A stretch of DNA of 64,000 nucleotides from Bradyrhizobium guangxiense (lineage in GTDB: Bacteria > Pseudomonadota > Alphaproteobacteria > Rhizobiales > Xanthobacteraceae), in the NCBI RefSeq assembly GCF_004114915.1, contig NZ_CP022219.1, forward strand, positions 6,602,501 to 6,666,500, given 5' to 3'. The notes under the pieces were generated by a model, which did no database searches, was not told the origin of the DNA, and saw only the letters and a list, made by a program, of their open reading frames with translations. Positions 18,140-29,551 of this stretch are shown here, piece by piece (position 1 is the stretch's first letter; the number at the start of each line of letters is the position of its first letter). The position numbers and the translations under genes were made by a program.

Positions 18140-18883
18140 ATGACGACGGTGAGGCATGGGGCGCGAGCTCCGGCACGATGGCAATTGTTTGCGTGCGGCC
18201 TCGCTCTCCTCGCAAGCTGCCTGCTCGCGGCCAGTGCCGGCGCGTTCGTGTCCAATCTGCCGCAATTGTTCTCGTCCGCGCTGACGCTGGACCCCGCCGC
18301 CAAGCTGCCGGCGCCGACCCGCTACCTCTATCGCGGCACCCACACCACCGTGATGCCCGGAATCGCGGCACCGCTCCGCACCAGGCTCGAAACCACCGTG
18401 CCTGCACAGCTCGGCGACGTCCTCGCCTTCTATCGCACGGAGCTCGGAAAGCTCGGCTGGCAGGAGCAGCGCGACGGCGCAGTGATCGCAGCCGATCACG
18501 TCCAGCTCGCCTTCACCTCGCCGCTGGGGCCCGCCGCACTGGAGCTCGCCCGCAGGGACAGCAGCACCTCGATTCACCTCGTGCAGAAGAACGCCGATGC
18601 GGCGACGCGGGCGAATATCATGCCCGAGCCCGGCCAGGCCAAGCTGGTGTTCAACAATATCAGCGGCGAGGACGCCGTGCTCACGATCGACGCGCGGACC
18701 ATCAAGCGTGCCGCCGGCACCAACGCGGTATCGCTGGATCTGCCGCCCGGCAGATATTCCTACGAGCTGAGCGCGCCGGACCGCCCGGCCACCACCAATA
18801 CAATCACCATTGCCGCCGGCGATGCCTGGGAGCTCTCGCTTGGGCGCGACGGCGACGTCCGGCCTCCACTCCAGCTGTATTGA
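18140..18883 (+). CDS. Predicted lipoprotein with one FY...GW module
   Basis: A 247-residue exported protein with a signal ending in LLASC; L-A-S-C27 fits a lipobox, so a lipoprotein is likely. The mature part contains the motif DVLAFYRTELGKLGW at 93-107, then a beta-rich region (HVQLAFTSP, SSTSIHLVQKN) and a C-terminal segment with LDLPPGRYSYEL and AAGDAWELSLGRDGDV. The C-terminal 155 residues are clearly homologous to the last module of the next gene, and the DNA around 18409-18470 is nearly the same as 20682-20745, which points to a local duplication. I do not recognise a named family. It follows recF by 109 bp. Confidence 0.8.
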   Translation: MTTVRHGARAPARWQLFACGLALLASCLLAASAGAFVSNLPQLFSSALTLDPAAKLPAPTRYLYRGTHTTVMPGIAAPLRTRLETTVPAQLGDVLAFYRTELGKLGWQEQRDGAVIAADHVQLAFTSPLGPAALELARRDSSTSIHLVQKNADAATRANIMPEPGQAKLVFNNISGEDAVLTIDARTIKRAAGTNAVSLDLPPGRYSYELSAPDRPATTNTITIAAGDAWELSLGRDGDVRPPLQLY

Positions 18884-19021
18884 GGCGTCCCGGGGCCTTC
18901 GGCGGTCTTTGACCCTCACCGGTTCCTGCCGCGACTTCTCGTCAGAGGCCGCGCCGACGGTGCCGCAGTCCGCAATTGCGCGCGAGCCGGTGCGCTGCGC
19001 CACGCCCCTGGAGAATTGACC

Positions 19022-21166
19022 ATGTTGAGGATGACGCGCGGGACGCAAGTCCCGACTCGATGGCGGCTGCTTGCATGCGGCCTCTTCCTGGTGGCGAGCT
19101 GCTCCATCGCAGCCGGCGCCGACGAGGGCATCGCCGACGTCCACGCGCTGCCGCAGCTCGAGGGTGCGGTGGAGGACACCACGCGCCCCGATCCCTACCG
19201 CGTCGAATATCGCGTGCCGACGCCGCAAGCCGCGACCTCGCAGGCGGTGCGGAAGCTCCTGAGCGCCGACGGCTGGGTGCCCTATGTGCTGCCGCTGGAG
19301 GAGAAGAGCACCACGCTGAAATTCAAGAAGGGGCGGCAGGGCCTGTCCGTTCACTTCACGCAAGCGCTCGGCCGCCCCGATCAGTCCGTGGTGTATTACA
19401 CCACCGACCGGATCTATTCGGACGTGCCGTTCCCCGACGGCGCGAGCGACCTTGTGTTCGACGGCACCAGGCCCTATCTCGGCTGCATCGCGCCCGGCGC
19501 GCTCGATGCCATATCGGATTTCTACACCGGCCAGATGGAGGCGATCGGCTGGCGCAAGCTCACCGCGGAAACGGCCGCGCGCTGGACCAGTGCCGGCCTC
19601 GATGAGACCGTGCCGAACGGCGTGCGCGCCTTCTACGACCATCCCGAGGGCGACACGACGCAGTTCTATAAGCAGAAGCCGGTGATGCTGACGCTGACGC
19701 GCCGCGACGACGGCCGGACCAATGTCGACATCCGGATCGCACCGTTCGTGCTGCCCGCCGATCTCAAGGCCGATAGCGACATCGCCGGCCTGCCGCGGCC
19801 GAGCCCGACCAAGTCGGCCAGAGGCCTCGGCAGCGCGAGCTCCAACAAGCGCGAGATGAGTGCTGCCGCAATGGCCGAGCTGCCTGCCGTGCTCGCCTTC
19901 TATCACCGCGAGCTCGCAGCGCGCGGCTGGCGGGAAGACGGCAGCGCGCCGCTCGCCCCTGGCGACGAGATCGCGATCAAGGTCTCCAACACTGATGAGA
20001 CCGGCGTGCTGCGGCTCGGCCGCAAATATGATTTCACCATGGTCAGCCTGACCACGCAGGTGACGGAATCCGCGCTCGCCGCGCGCGCCAAGGCGAAGAA
20101 GGACACCGACGAGAAGTTCCTTGCGGATGCGCTGGGTACGGCCAAGCAGGTCATCGCCGCCGACGAAGCAAGGCGCAAGGTGCAGGCGGCCGCGCTGTCC
20201 GATGCGCCGCTGAATGCGCTCGCAGGCAGCAACACGCCGGTGCCGCTGCCGGAGACCGCCGAAGGCGTGACGTTCGAAGGCAATGGCGGCCATCTCGAAT
20301 TCTCCTCCAGCTCGAGCGTCAAGGCCCTCACCGCGTTCTATCGCGCATCGCTCAAGCCCGCAGGCTGGAAGGAGCAGCCCTCCGTGATCAACCAGCCCAA
20401 CATGGCGGTGATGGAATTCTCCAAGGGCGGCAAGTCGATCTCGATGACGGTCATGCAGATGGGTCCGAAGGTGAACGTTCGCGCCAGCGGATCGGCTCTC
20501 GTGGTGGCTGCGGCGATCCCGGAGGTGCAGGCCAAATCCTCCGAGCCGCTCAAGCTTGACACCGAATCTCAGTTGCCCGTGCCGACGCAGCGCTCGTCGA
20601 CCTCGCTCGCCACCTCGAAATTCCCGGGTAGCGAGACGCCGTTCCGCCGCGAACTCGAAGCCAGCATCCCCGCCCCGCTCGGCGACGTCCTGGCCTTCTA
20701 CCGCACCGAGCTTGGCAAGCTCGGCTGGCAGGAAAAGACCGGCGGAGCCGCCGTGTCCGCGGAACGCGCGCAGATCGACTTCACCTCGCCACAAGGACCG
20801 GCCGTGCTCAGGCTTGGCCGCGCCAGGAGCGAGACCACGGTCAACCTGGTCCAAAAAAATCCGGATGCCGCGGCCAAGGCCGACATCATTCCGAAGGCGG
20901 GACAAGCCCGGCTGGTGATGGGCAACATGGGCGACAAGGAAGCCTCGCTCGCGATCAACAGGCAAACCGTGAAGATCGCGGCCGGCGCCGGCGGCCCGCA
21001 ATCGCCGAAGGGCCCGATGCTCGATCTGCCGCCGGGCAAGTACCAATACGCGCTGCGTGTAGGCGGGCAGCCCGCCCGCACCGAGACCCTCACCGTCGCC
21101 GCCGGCGATGCCTGGGGTCTGCTGGTGGGGCCAAGCGGCGACGTGCTGCCGCTGCAGATGTATTGA
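19022..21166 (+). CDS. Large predicted lipoprotein with about five FY...GW modules
   Basis: A 714-residue exported protein. Its signal ends LVASC, with C27 as lipobox cysteine at the same position as in the upstream paralogue. The rest is a chain of related units each carrying an FYxxxLxxxGW-like helix: residues 74-85 (degenerate, ADGW), 162-177 (DAISDFYTGQMEAIGW), 289-303 (AVLAFYHRELAARGW), 435-449 (ALTAFYRASLKPAGW) and 555-569 (DVLAFYRTELGKLGW). Each is followed by beta-rich sequence ending in a T/V-rich strand. A Lys/Ala-rich helical linker lies at 351-392. The last 170 residues match the preceding gene. GGAG precedes the ATG; a TTG two codons earlier is possible. Function unknown, probably a periplasmic scaffold or binding protein. 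Confidence 0.82.
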   Translation: MLRMTRGTQVPTRWRLLACGLFLVASCSIAAGADEGIADVHALPQLEGAVEDTTRPDPYRVEYRVPTPQAATSQAVRKLLSADGWVPYVLPLEEKSTTLKFKKGRQGLSVHFTQALGRPDQSVVYYTTDRIYSDVPFPDGASDLVFDGTRPYLGCIAPGALDAISDFYTGQMEAIGWRKLTAETAARWTSAGLDETVPNGVRAFYDHPEGDTTQFYKQKPVMLTLTRRDDGRTNVDIRIAPFVLPADLKADSDIAGLPRPSPTKSARGLGSASSNKREMSAAAMAELPAVLAFYHRELAARGWREDGSAPLAPGDEIAIKVSNTDETGVLRLGRKYDFTMVSLTTQVTESALAARAKAKKDTDEKFLADALGTAKQVIAADEARRKVQAAALSDAPLNALAGSNTPVPLPETAEGVTFEGNGGHLEFSSSSSVKALTAFYRASLKPAGWKEQPSVINQPNMAVMEFSKGGKSISMTVMQMGPKVNVRASGSALVVAAAIPEVQAKSSEPLKLDTESQLPVPTQRSSTSLATSKFPGSETPFRRELEASIPAPLGDVLAFYRTELGKLGWQEKTGGAAVSAERAQIDFTSPQGPAVLRLGRARSETTVNLVQKNPDAAAKADIIPKAGQARLVMGNMGDKEASLAINRQTVKIAAGAGGPQSPKGPMLDLPPGKYQYALRVGGQPARTETLTVAAGDAWGLLVGPSGDVLPLQMY

Positions 21167-21167
21167 G

Positions 21168-21244
21168 GTGCCGGGCTTGTCCCGGCCATCCCCATCTTTG
21201 TTGCGGGAAGCCCGGGCATGACAGGCGCCCGCGTGAAGGCGCCT
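21168..21244. repeat. Palindromic repeat downstream of the lipoprotein gene
   Basis: Arms around GCCGGGCTTGTCCCGGCC, related to the repeats that flank the GIY-YIG gene, followed by an AGGCGCC/GGCGCCT hairpin at 21223-21244. No T-run follows. Confidence 0.65.
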
Positions 21245-21446
21245 GAAGGGGCTCAGAACACCCACTTCCAAGCCCGCAAAAACCACGCCCTTCCGAGCCC
21301 CAAACGGCCCCTCGAATCGCGCTTTTTTCGAGCTCCGGAATCGGCCTTCAAACGCCTTGAAAACTGGCCAAAAATCCCTATCTGCTCAAAGGGTTGCGAC
21401 AGCATACTTTGCGCTAGGCGCAATGCCCCTTTCGTGGCACAAATAG

Positions 21447-23939
<2,493 letters not shown>

Positions 23940-23983
23940 GGCCGTTGGGCTTGGACTTGGTCGGCCCCCGCCACGGACACGGA

Positions 23984-24010
23984 TCACCTCTCCCCGTCGG
24001 GGAGAGGTGA
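23984..24010. repeat. Perfect 27-bp palindrome after gyrB
   Basis: Twelve-base arms TCACCTCTCCCC and GGGGAGAGGTGA around a 3-base loop, 45 bp past the gyrB stop. It is a strong RNA hairpin but has no T-run. It belongs to the CCTCTCCCC repeat family. Confidence 0.8.
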
Positions 24011-24092
24011 CCGGCCCTGAACCTCCCTACCCGCCATCGCGACGAAACGGCATGCCCCCGCAAGGCCAATTCCGGCCGGGAAATGTCGCGCC

Positions 24093-24560
24093 ATGACCGC
24101 CTCTGCAACGACAAGTTCCGCCGCGCCCTCACGCCGCCTCGGCATCATCGGCAGCATTGTCGGCGTGCTGGCGCTGATGGCGGCCGTGTTGCCGCATTGG
24201 GTCGTGCCGATCGTGTTTCCGCCGCCGCCCGCAGACAAGGTGATCGTCGACACCGGACATCGCATCAAGGACCGCATCGTCGCAAAGGTGAAGGGCGTGG
24301 AGTATCAGGCTCCGAGGCCTGAGAAGTCGGCCGGACGAAGCTGGAGTGAAACCGCGTCGGTCACAGCGATCTCGCTCGGCCTGCTCGCCATCCTGCTTTC
24401 GGTGCTTTCCCTGATCTTCCGGGAGGAACGGCTCCTTGCCGCTGTCGCTGCCACACTCGGCACCGGCGCCATCGCCATCGAAATCTCCTTCATCATGATG
24501 GGGGCCCTGATCCTGATCGCGATCCTCTACGTGATCGGGAATATCATCGGGCTGTTCTAA
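24093..24560 (+). CDS. Small integral membrane protein, unknown
   Basis: A 155-residue protein with an N-terminal helix (about 17-38, IIGSIVGVLALMAAVLPHWVV), a soluble stretch of some 50 residues (VIVDTGHRIKDRIVAKVKGVEYQ) and two or three hydrophobic helices at about 88-153. A short RREE-type charged loop (FREERLL) separates the helices. I do not recognise the family. It lies between gyrB and murA on the same strand, with gaps of more than 100 bp on each side. Confidence 0.75.
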   Translation: MTASATTSSAAPSRRLGIIGSIVGVLALMAAVLPHWVVPIVFPPPPADKVIVDTGHRIKDRIVAKVKGVEYQAPRPEKSAGRSWSETASVTAISLGLLAILLSVLSLIFREERLLAAVAATLGTGAIAIEISFIMMGALILIAILYVIGNIIGLF

Positions 24561-24691
24561 GGGCGGGCTTGCTGCCACGGGCGCCAGACGGGCGGGTGCG
24601 AGCCCGCCCCACTACAATTGCTCCCGCGCTCAAATCTCTGTAGTTTCCGCCCGAAACAGGCCCGCCCACTCAACAGGACAGCGAGAACCCC

Positions 24692-25987
24692 GTGGCGCCC
24701 ATCCAATACATCGTCGAGGGCGGTCACCGGCTCTCGGGCTCGATCGAGCCGTCCGGCAACAAGAATTCGGCACTGCCGATCATCGCCGCGGCGCTGCTCA
24801 CCTCACATCCGGTGACGCTGGAGAACGTGCCGCGGATCCGCGACACCGAGACGCTGGTCGAGCTGATCCGCTCGGTCGGCGCGTCGGCGGAATGGACGGC
24901 CCGCAATACCCTCCATATCCACGCCAAGAGTATCCGCGCCGCCGATCTCGACCCCGAGCTGTGCGTGCGCATCCGCGCCTCGATCCTGCTCGCCGGCCCG
25001 CTGCTCGCGCGCTGCGGCGAGGTGATGCTGCCACCGCCCGGCGGCGACGTCATCGGGCGACGCCGGCTCGACACCCATGTGTTGGCGCTGGAGCAGCTCG
25101 GCGCCAAGGTCACCGCGACCGACCGGCTCGAATTCCGGGCGCCCAAGCTTGCCGGTGCGGACGTGTTCCTGGACGAGCCCAGCGTCACCGCGACCGAGAA
25201 CGCGCTGGTCGCGGCGGTCGCCGCCGACGGCGTCACATATTTGCGCAACGCGGCGTCCGAGCCGCATGTGCAGGACCTCGCCAATTTCCTGGTCGCGCTT
25301 GGCGCCAAGATCGAGGGCATCGGCACCAACACCATGATCGTGCACGGGCCGGCGACGCTGGGGGAGACGACCTACAGGATCCAGCCCGACCATATCGAGG
25401 TCGGCTCACTGATCGGGCTCGCCGCGGTGACGCGCTCTCCGTTACGCATCACGCGCGCCGGCGTCGAGCATCTGCGCTCGATCCGGATGGGTTTCGAGCG
25501 GCTCGGCATCGTCTGCCGCGTCGAGGGCGACGATCTCATCGTGCCGTCGAACCAGACGTTGAAGATCCAGGACGATTTCGGCGGCCATGTGCCCAAGCTC
25601 GAGGATCAGCCCTGGCCGGCCTTTCCGGCCGACCTGATGTCGATCGCGATCGTCACCGCCACGCAATGCGAGGGCGTCATCCTGATGTTCGAGAAGATGT
25701 TCGAATCCAGGATGTTCTTCGTCGACAAGCTGATCGCGATGGGCGCGCGCATCGTACTGTGCGACCCGCACCGCGCGATCATCGCCGGTCCGAGCCGCCT
25801 GCACGGCGCGACCATGACCTCGCCCGACATCCGCGCCGGCATGGCGATGCTGCTGGCGGCGGTGTGCGCGCAAGGCACCTCCACCATCAACAACGCCGAC
25901 CAGATCGAGCGCGGCTACGAGCGCATCGAGGAGCGCCTGAACGCGCTGGGCGCGAAGATCAAGCGCGTGCCGGAACGGAAGAGCTGA
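24692..25987 (+). CDS. murA: UDP-N-acetylglucosamine 1-carboxyvinyltransferase-type enzyme (MurA), Asp at the Cys position
   Basis: A 431-residue EPSP synthase-fold enzyme that matches MurA, the first committed step of peptidoglycan synthesis (enolpyruvyl transfer from PEP to UDP-GlcNAc). SGNKNSALP carries the conserved Lys (K24). FPADL corresponds to the catalytic Asp region, and IRAGMAMLLAA to the Arg-bearing loop. In the mobile loop the usual PGGCxIG is PGGDVIG, so the fosfomycin-target Cys is replaced by D119 (codon GAC at 25046). Enzymes with Asp here, such as those of Mycobacterium and Chlamydia, are active and fosfomycin-insensitive. The start is GTG. A second murA elsewhere in the genome cannot be excluded. 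Confidence 0.88.
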   Translation: MAPIQYIVEGGHRLSGSIEPSGNKNSALPIIAAALLTSHPVTLENVPRIRDTETLVELIRSVGASAEWTARNTLHIHAKSIRAADLDPELCVRIRASILLAGPLLARCGEVMLPPPGGDVIGRRRLDTHVLALEQLGAKVTATDRLEFRAPKLAGADVFLDEPSVTATENALVAAVAADGVTYLRNAASEPHVQDLANFLVALGAKIEGIGTNTMIVHGPATLGETTYRIQPDHIEVGSLIGLAAVTRSPLRITRAGVEHLRSIRMGFERLGIVCRVEGDDLIVPSNQTLKIQDDFGGHVPKLEDQPWPAFPADLMSIAIVTATQCEGVILMFEKMFESRMFFVDKLIAMGARIVLCDPHRAIIAGPSRLHGATMTSPDIRAGMAMLLAAVCAQGTSTINNADQIERGYERIEERLNALGAKIKRVPERKS

Positions 25988-26000
25988 GGCCTCTTTCTTC

Positions 26001-26148
26001 CTTCTCCCCTTGCGGAAGAAGGTGGCGCGAAGCGCCGGATGAGGGGTATGCCTCCGCGAATTCAAGCAAGAATTGGACTCGCGGATAGAGCCCCTCACCC
26101 GTCTCGCCGCTTCGCGGCGATCCACCCTCTCCCGCAAGGGGAGAGCGC
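26001..26148. repeat. Inverted repeat of the TTCTCCCCTTGCGG family
   Basis: Left arm near 26001-26050 (CTTCTCCCCTTGCGGAAGAA) and right arm near 26093-26148 (CCTCTCCCGCAAGGGGAGAG) enclose AATTCAAGCAAGAATT. It fills the gap between murA and the MATE gene. Confidence 0.7.
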
Positions 26149-26192
26149 AAGAGAGCCATGTTTTCGTCGCTCAGGCGTGCTATTGAGCCGCC

Positions 26193-27587
26193 ATGCTCGA
26201 CACCGTCCAACATCATGCGCAGCCGCAAGCCGGCGTGCCGCAAAGCCGCCTCGCCGACGAGTTCGTCGAGACGTTGCGGCTGGCCGTGCCGCTGATGCTG
26301 ACGCAGCTCGGGCAGATCGCGATGATCACGACCGATCTCGCGTTGATCGGCCGGCTCGGCGAGAATGCGGTGGCCGCGGCGGCGCTGGCGCACACGGTCT
26401 ATTTCGTCAGCTTCACCTTCGGGCTCGGGCTGATGTCGGCGGTGTCGCCGCTGGCGGCGCAGGCGTTCGGCGCCGGCGATGTCAGGCGCATCCGCCGCTC
26501 CTTGCGCGTCGGGCTGTGGGTCGCGTTTCTGATCTCACTGCCGATGATGGCCTCGCCGCTCTATGGCGAGCAGATCCTGCTCGCACTCGGACAAGCGCCG
26601 CAATCGGCCGCGCTGGCGCAGCACTATCTCAACGGCCTCGCCTGGGGCATCGCGCCGGCGCTCGGCTTCATCGCGCTGCGCAGCATGATGAGCGCGGTGA
26701 ACCGGCCGCAGCCGCCGCTGTGGATCACGCTGGCGGCGATCCCGGTCAATGCCGTGCTGGTCTATGCCCTGATCCACGGCCTGTTCGGCGTGCCCGAGCT
26801 CGGCCTGTTCGGCGCGGGACTCGCGACCACGATCGTCAACCTCGGCACGTTCATCGCCGTGCTCGCCATCGCCGGACTGCGAAAGCCGTTCTCGGACTAC
26901 CGCCCGCTCGCCCACCTGTGGCGGATCGACTGGCCCCTGATGCGGCAATTGATCGCGCTTGGCGCACCGATCTCGTTTTCGCTGCTGCTGGAATACGGCC
27001 TATTCTCCTCGGCGGCGCTGCTGATGGGATTGATCTCGACCACCGCGATTGCCGCGCATCAGATCGCGCTGCAGGTCACCGCCGTGCTGTTCATGGTGCC
27101 GCTCGGCATCGGCATGGCGGCGACGGTGCGGGTTGGCCACGCCTTCGGCCGCGGCGAGCCGGCCGCCGTGACCCGCGCCGGGCTGGCCGCAGCCGTGCTT
27201 GGCATCGGCCTAGTCTGTGCCCTGACGATCGCGATCATTTTTGGGCGCTACCAGCTCGGCCAGCTGTTTTTCGGCAGCGGCGCCGGCAGCGCGACCACCG
27301 TCGAGCTGACCGCGACGCTGCTGCTGGTCGGCGCCACCTTCTTCATCGCCGACGGCCTGCAGACCATCATGGGAGGTGCGCTGCGCGGCATCAACGACAC
27401 CAGGATGACGCTGCTGTTCGCTGCTATCGGCTATTGGGGCGTCGCTTTTCCCGTCGGCTGGGCGCTGGCCTTCCACACCGGGCTCGGCGCGGTTGGCGTC
27501 TGGGTCGGCTTCTCGGTCGGGACCTTCGTCTATGCCGGGCTGCTGATCTTGCGCTTCCGGATGCTGACGCGCAAACTGGCGGGATGA
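26193..27587 (+). CDS. MATE family efflux transporter (NorM-like)
   Basis: A 464-residue membrane protein with about 12 hydrophobic helices in two similar halves. It starts with LRLAVPLMLTQLGQIAMITTD and continues with LGENAVAAAALAHTVYF, both typical of MATE proteins, while STTAIAAHQIALQVTAVLFMVPLGIGMAATVRVG is the matching motif of the second half. Such proteins export drugs or metabolites against H+ or Na+. Its TGA overlaps the ATG of the next gene (ATGA, 27584-27587), so the three genes to 28719 probably form one operon. Confidence 0.93.
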   Translation: MLDTVQHHAQPQAGVPQSRLADEFVETLRLAVPLMLTQLGQIAMITTDLALIGRLGENAVAAAALAHTVYFVSFTFGLGLMSAVSPLAAQAFGAGDVRRIRRSLRVGLWVAFLISLPMMASPLYGEQILLALGQAPQSAALAQHYLNGLAWGIAPALGFIALRSMMSAVNRPQPPLWITLAAIPVNAVLVYALIHGLFGVPELGLFGAGLATTIVNLGTFIAVLAIAGLRKPFSDYRPLAHLWRIDWPLMRQLIALGAPISFSLLLEYGLFSSAALLMGLISTTAIAAHQIALQVTAVLFMVPLGIGMAATVRVGHAFGRGEPAAVTRAGLAAAVLGIGLVCALTIAIIFGRYQLGQLFFGSGAGSATTVELTATLLLVGATFFIADGLQTIMGGALRGINDTRMTLLFAAIGYWGVAFPVGWALAFHTGLGAVGVWVGFSVGTFVYAGLLILRFRMLTRKLAG

Positions 27588-28072
27588 TCGGGACAGTCCG
27601 CGAAGTCACCCCCAATGTCGATGCCGGCCCGCTGTTGACAGGCGCGCAGTTCATCGATGCCTTTCGCGTGGAGGTCGGCGCGATGCAATTGAGCGCCCGC
27701 GAGGCCTGCACCCGAATGGTTCTGCACGGACCGCGCTGGATCGATGCGCTGACGCGCTTGCGCAACATTCTGGTGACACCGTTCGGCTTGAAAACATCGG
27801 GTGAAGGTGCCTACGCGCCCGGCGGCTTGATTGGCCTGTTTCCTGTGGTGAGCGAGGCGCCGGAGCGGCTGGTCGCCGGCTTCAACGACTATCATCTCGA
27901 TTTCCGTATCGTGGTCGATGTCGCCGGCGAGGCGACGCTTCGCCACGTCACCGTGACCACTCTGGTGAAAACGAACAATTTGCTTGGACGGACTTACCTC
28001 ACACTCATCACGCCATTCCACAAGCTCGTGGCCCGCAGCATGATGGGATGCATCGTGGAGCCGGCCAGATGA
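27584..28072 (+). CDS. DUF2867-like protein
   Basis: A 162-residue protein with the look of DUF2867: early Asp-rich start, then ARTMVLHGPRW-like segment (CTRMVLHGPRWIDALTRLRN), LKTSGEGAYAPGGLIGLFPV, and a closing THRVTVTTLVKTNNLLGRTY-like run before a hydrophobic TPFHKLVARSMMG. These proteins have a START/polyketide cyclase-like fold by prediction and no settled function. It overlaps the MATE gene upstream and the DsbA-like gene downstream by 4 bp each, which ties it to both. Confidence 0.75.
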   Translation: MIGTVREVTPNVDAGPLLTGAQFIDAFRVEVGAMQLSAREACTRMVLHGPRWIDALTRLRNILVTPFGLKTSGEGAYAPGGLIGLFPVVSEAPERLVAGFNDYHLDFRIVVDVAGEATLRHVTVTTLVKTNNLLGRTYLTLITPFHKLVARSMMGCIVEPAR

Positions 28073-28719
28073 CGCTGTCCGTCGATCTCTTCTTCTCCTT
28101 CCGCAGCCCGTTCAGCTATCTGGCGTTGCCGAAGACGCAAAAGCTCGTCGAGAACTACGATCTCGCCGTGAACCTGCGGCCGGTCTACCCGCTCGCGGTG
28201 CGCGTGCCCGGCTTCTTCAAGAAGGCCAATCCGAACTTCATCCGCTACGTGTTGCTCGACAGCACGCGCGTGGCGCAGCACGAGGGCATTCCGTTCCGCT
28301 TTCCCAGGCCTGATCCGATCGTGCAGGACAAGACGACGTTCGACGTCGCGGCCGAGCAGCCCTATATCCACCGCCTGACCCGGCTGGGGGCGATGGCGCA
28401 GCTCGAGGGACGCGCGCTCGCATTCACCTCGGCGATCGCCAGCGTGCTGTGGGACGGTTCGGTGGCGGGATGGAACGAAGGCGATCATCTCGCGCGCGCG
28501 GCCGCGCAGGCCGGCTTCGATCTCGCCGCGATGGACGCCGCGATCAATGCCGACCCGGATCGCTACGAGCATGTGATCGCGGAGAACGAGAAAGACCACG
28601 CCGCGTCAGGCCATTGGGGCGTGCCGCCCTTCGTGTTCGAGAACGAGCCGTTCTTCGGCCAGGACCGCATCGATCTGCTGGTCTGGCGCATGGTGGCTAA
28701 GGGCCTGGCGAAGCGATAG
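28069..28719 (+). CDS. DsbA-family protein, 2-hydroxychromene-2-carboxylate isomerase-like
   Basis: A 216-residue thioredoxin-fold protein of the HCCA isomerase/kappa-GST class. It begins VDLFFSFRSPFSYLALP, where Ser replaces the CxxC of DsbA, as is usual for glutathione-dependent isomerases. The later HWGVPPFVFENEPFFGQDRIDLL is the typical cis-Pro region and C-terminal motif. The ATG at 28069 overlaps the stop of the DUF2867-like gene (ATGA). The substrate is unknown; the operon with a MATE exporter suggests handling of a small organic compound, which is inference. Confidence 0.87.
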   Translation: MTLSVDLFFSFRSPFSYLALPKTQKLVENYDLAVNLRPVYPLAVRVPGFFKKANPNFIRYVLLDSTRVAQHEGIPFRFPRPDPIVQDKTTFDVAAEQPYIHRLTRLGAMAQLEGRALAFTSAIASVLWDGSVAGWNEGDHLARAAAQAGFDLAAMDAAINADPDRYEHVIAENEKDHAASGHWGVPPFVFENEPFFGQDRIDLLVWRMVAKGLAKR

Positions 28720-28746
28720 GGCCGACATCGATGAACGCTGCCGTGT

Positions 28747-29238
28747 TCAGCCCACCGGGCCCGGGGTCCAATTGTCCCCTGCGAGCGGACTGACTTTCAC
28801 ACCAGGAATCACTCCGAGGTCCATGCTTGGATCGAAATGGCGCATCGTCCGCTCATTGAGGTCAATGATGCGGCCAGGTCGGAGCGGCCCCACGTCATTT
28901 ATCTTGACAATGACCTTCTTGCCCACGGCCTCGACGAGGGCATATTTCGGCCTCGTGCCAAATTGAACCCCACCGAATTTCCGACGTAAGCTCGTCTTGA
29001 TGGCGGCAGTCCAGGCAGAGGGATCATAACGCTCGCCGGTGGCTGTCTTCGGACCGCCCTCCTCCTTGCCGGGCTTGAACGGATTGTATGTGGACGCCGC
29101 GCCAACGACCGCATCGCCAGAGGCGGCATCGACGACGTTATTTGAGTGACCCCCAATCGTTTCACTTCGGGCAGCGGCAACAGAAACGGCGAGCGCAATC
29201 AGGGCGCCGCAAGTTGCGGCGCTCGAGCGGAAGAGCAT
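28747..29238 (-). CDS. RlpA-like septal/cell-wall protein
   Basis: A 163-residue secreted protein with a Sec signal (LFRSSAATCGALIALAVSVAAA) and a double-psi beta-barrel domain of the RlpA type: ASTYNPFKPGKEEGGPKTATGERYDPSAWTAA, VIVKINDVGPLRPGRIIDLNERTMRHFD. RlpA proteins bind or cleave denuded peptidoglycan. No SPOR domain follows, so this is a short form. I chose the ATG at 29238 because AGGACTAAAG precedes it and the signal peptide then starts properly; a start at 29283 is possible. The two catalytic Asp/His residues of active RlpA are only partly evident. Confidence 0.8.
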   Translation of the reverse strand: MLFRSSAATCGALIALAVSVAAARSETIGGHSNNVVDAASGDAVVGAASTYNPFKPGKEEGGPKTATGERYDPSAWTAAIKTSLRRKFGGVQFGTRPKYALVEAVGKKVIVKINDVGPLRPGRIIDLNERTMRHFDPSMDLGVIPGVKVSPLAGDNWTPGPVG

Positions 29239-29551
29239 CTTTAGTCCTGTGATTTTCTGGATTGTCCGGTTCCAGAACCGCAAACGTGGTCAAGCGAACG
29301 CAGCAGCGTTCATCAACTTGCGCCAATCGTTTCGCGGATTCGAGCCAACCCCTGGCTACGGAACCGTTGTGGGAACCGGAGTGGTCCTCACGTCGCGTTG
29401 AGCTTGTCGCCGATTAAGACAGAGATTGCGTCAGCAACATGACCCGATGGAACCTTGCGCATGCAGTGTCAGAATACGCAGGCAACGATCACGGCTGAAC
29501 CGCGCGACGCATGCATTGCTGTCGAAACGAGTCTACGAGAATACGTATAAC
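29239..29551. other. Intergenic region without visible features
   Basis: A 313-bp stretch between the RlpA-like gene start and the end of the FUSC gene. Short frames occur but look random. A promoter for the RlpA-like gene should lie in 29240-29330; I could not define it. Confidence 0.4.

Noticed and set aside
18053..21286. 1077-codon open frame on the minus strand
   Set aside because: It lies antisense to the two FY...GW lipoproteins. Long antisense frames are expected in such GC-biased codon use, and the plus-strand proteins have signal peptides, repeated motifs and ribosome sites.
26039..28072. 677-codon plus-strand frame with the start inside a repeat
   Set aside because: Out of frame over the MATE transporter; only its last part coincides with the DUF2867-like gene, which has its own overlapping start.
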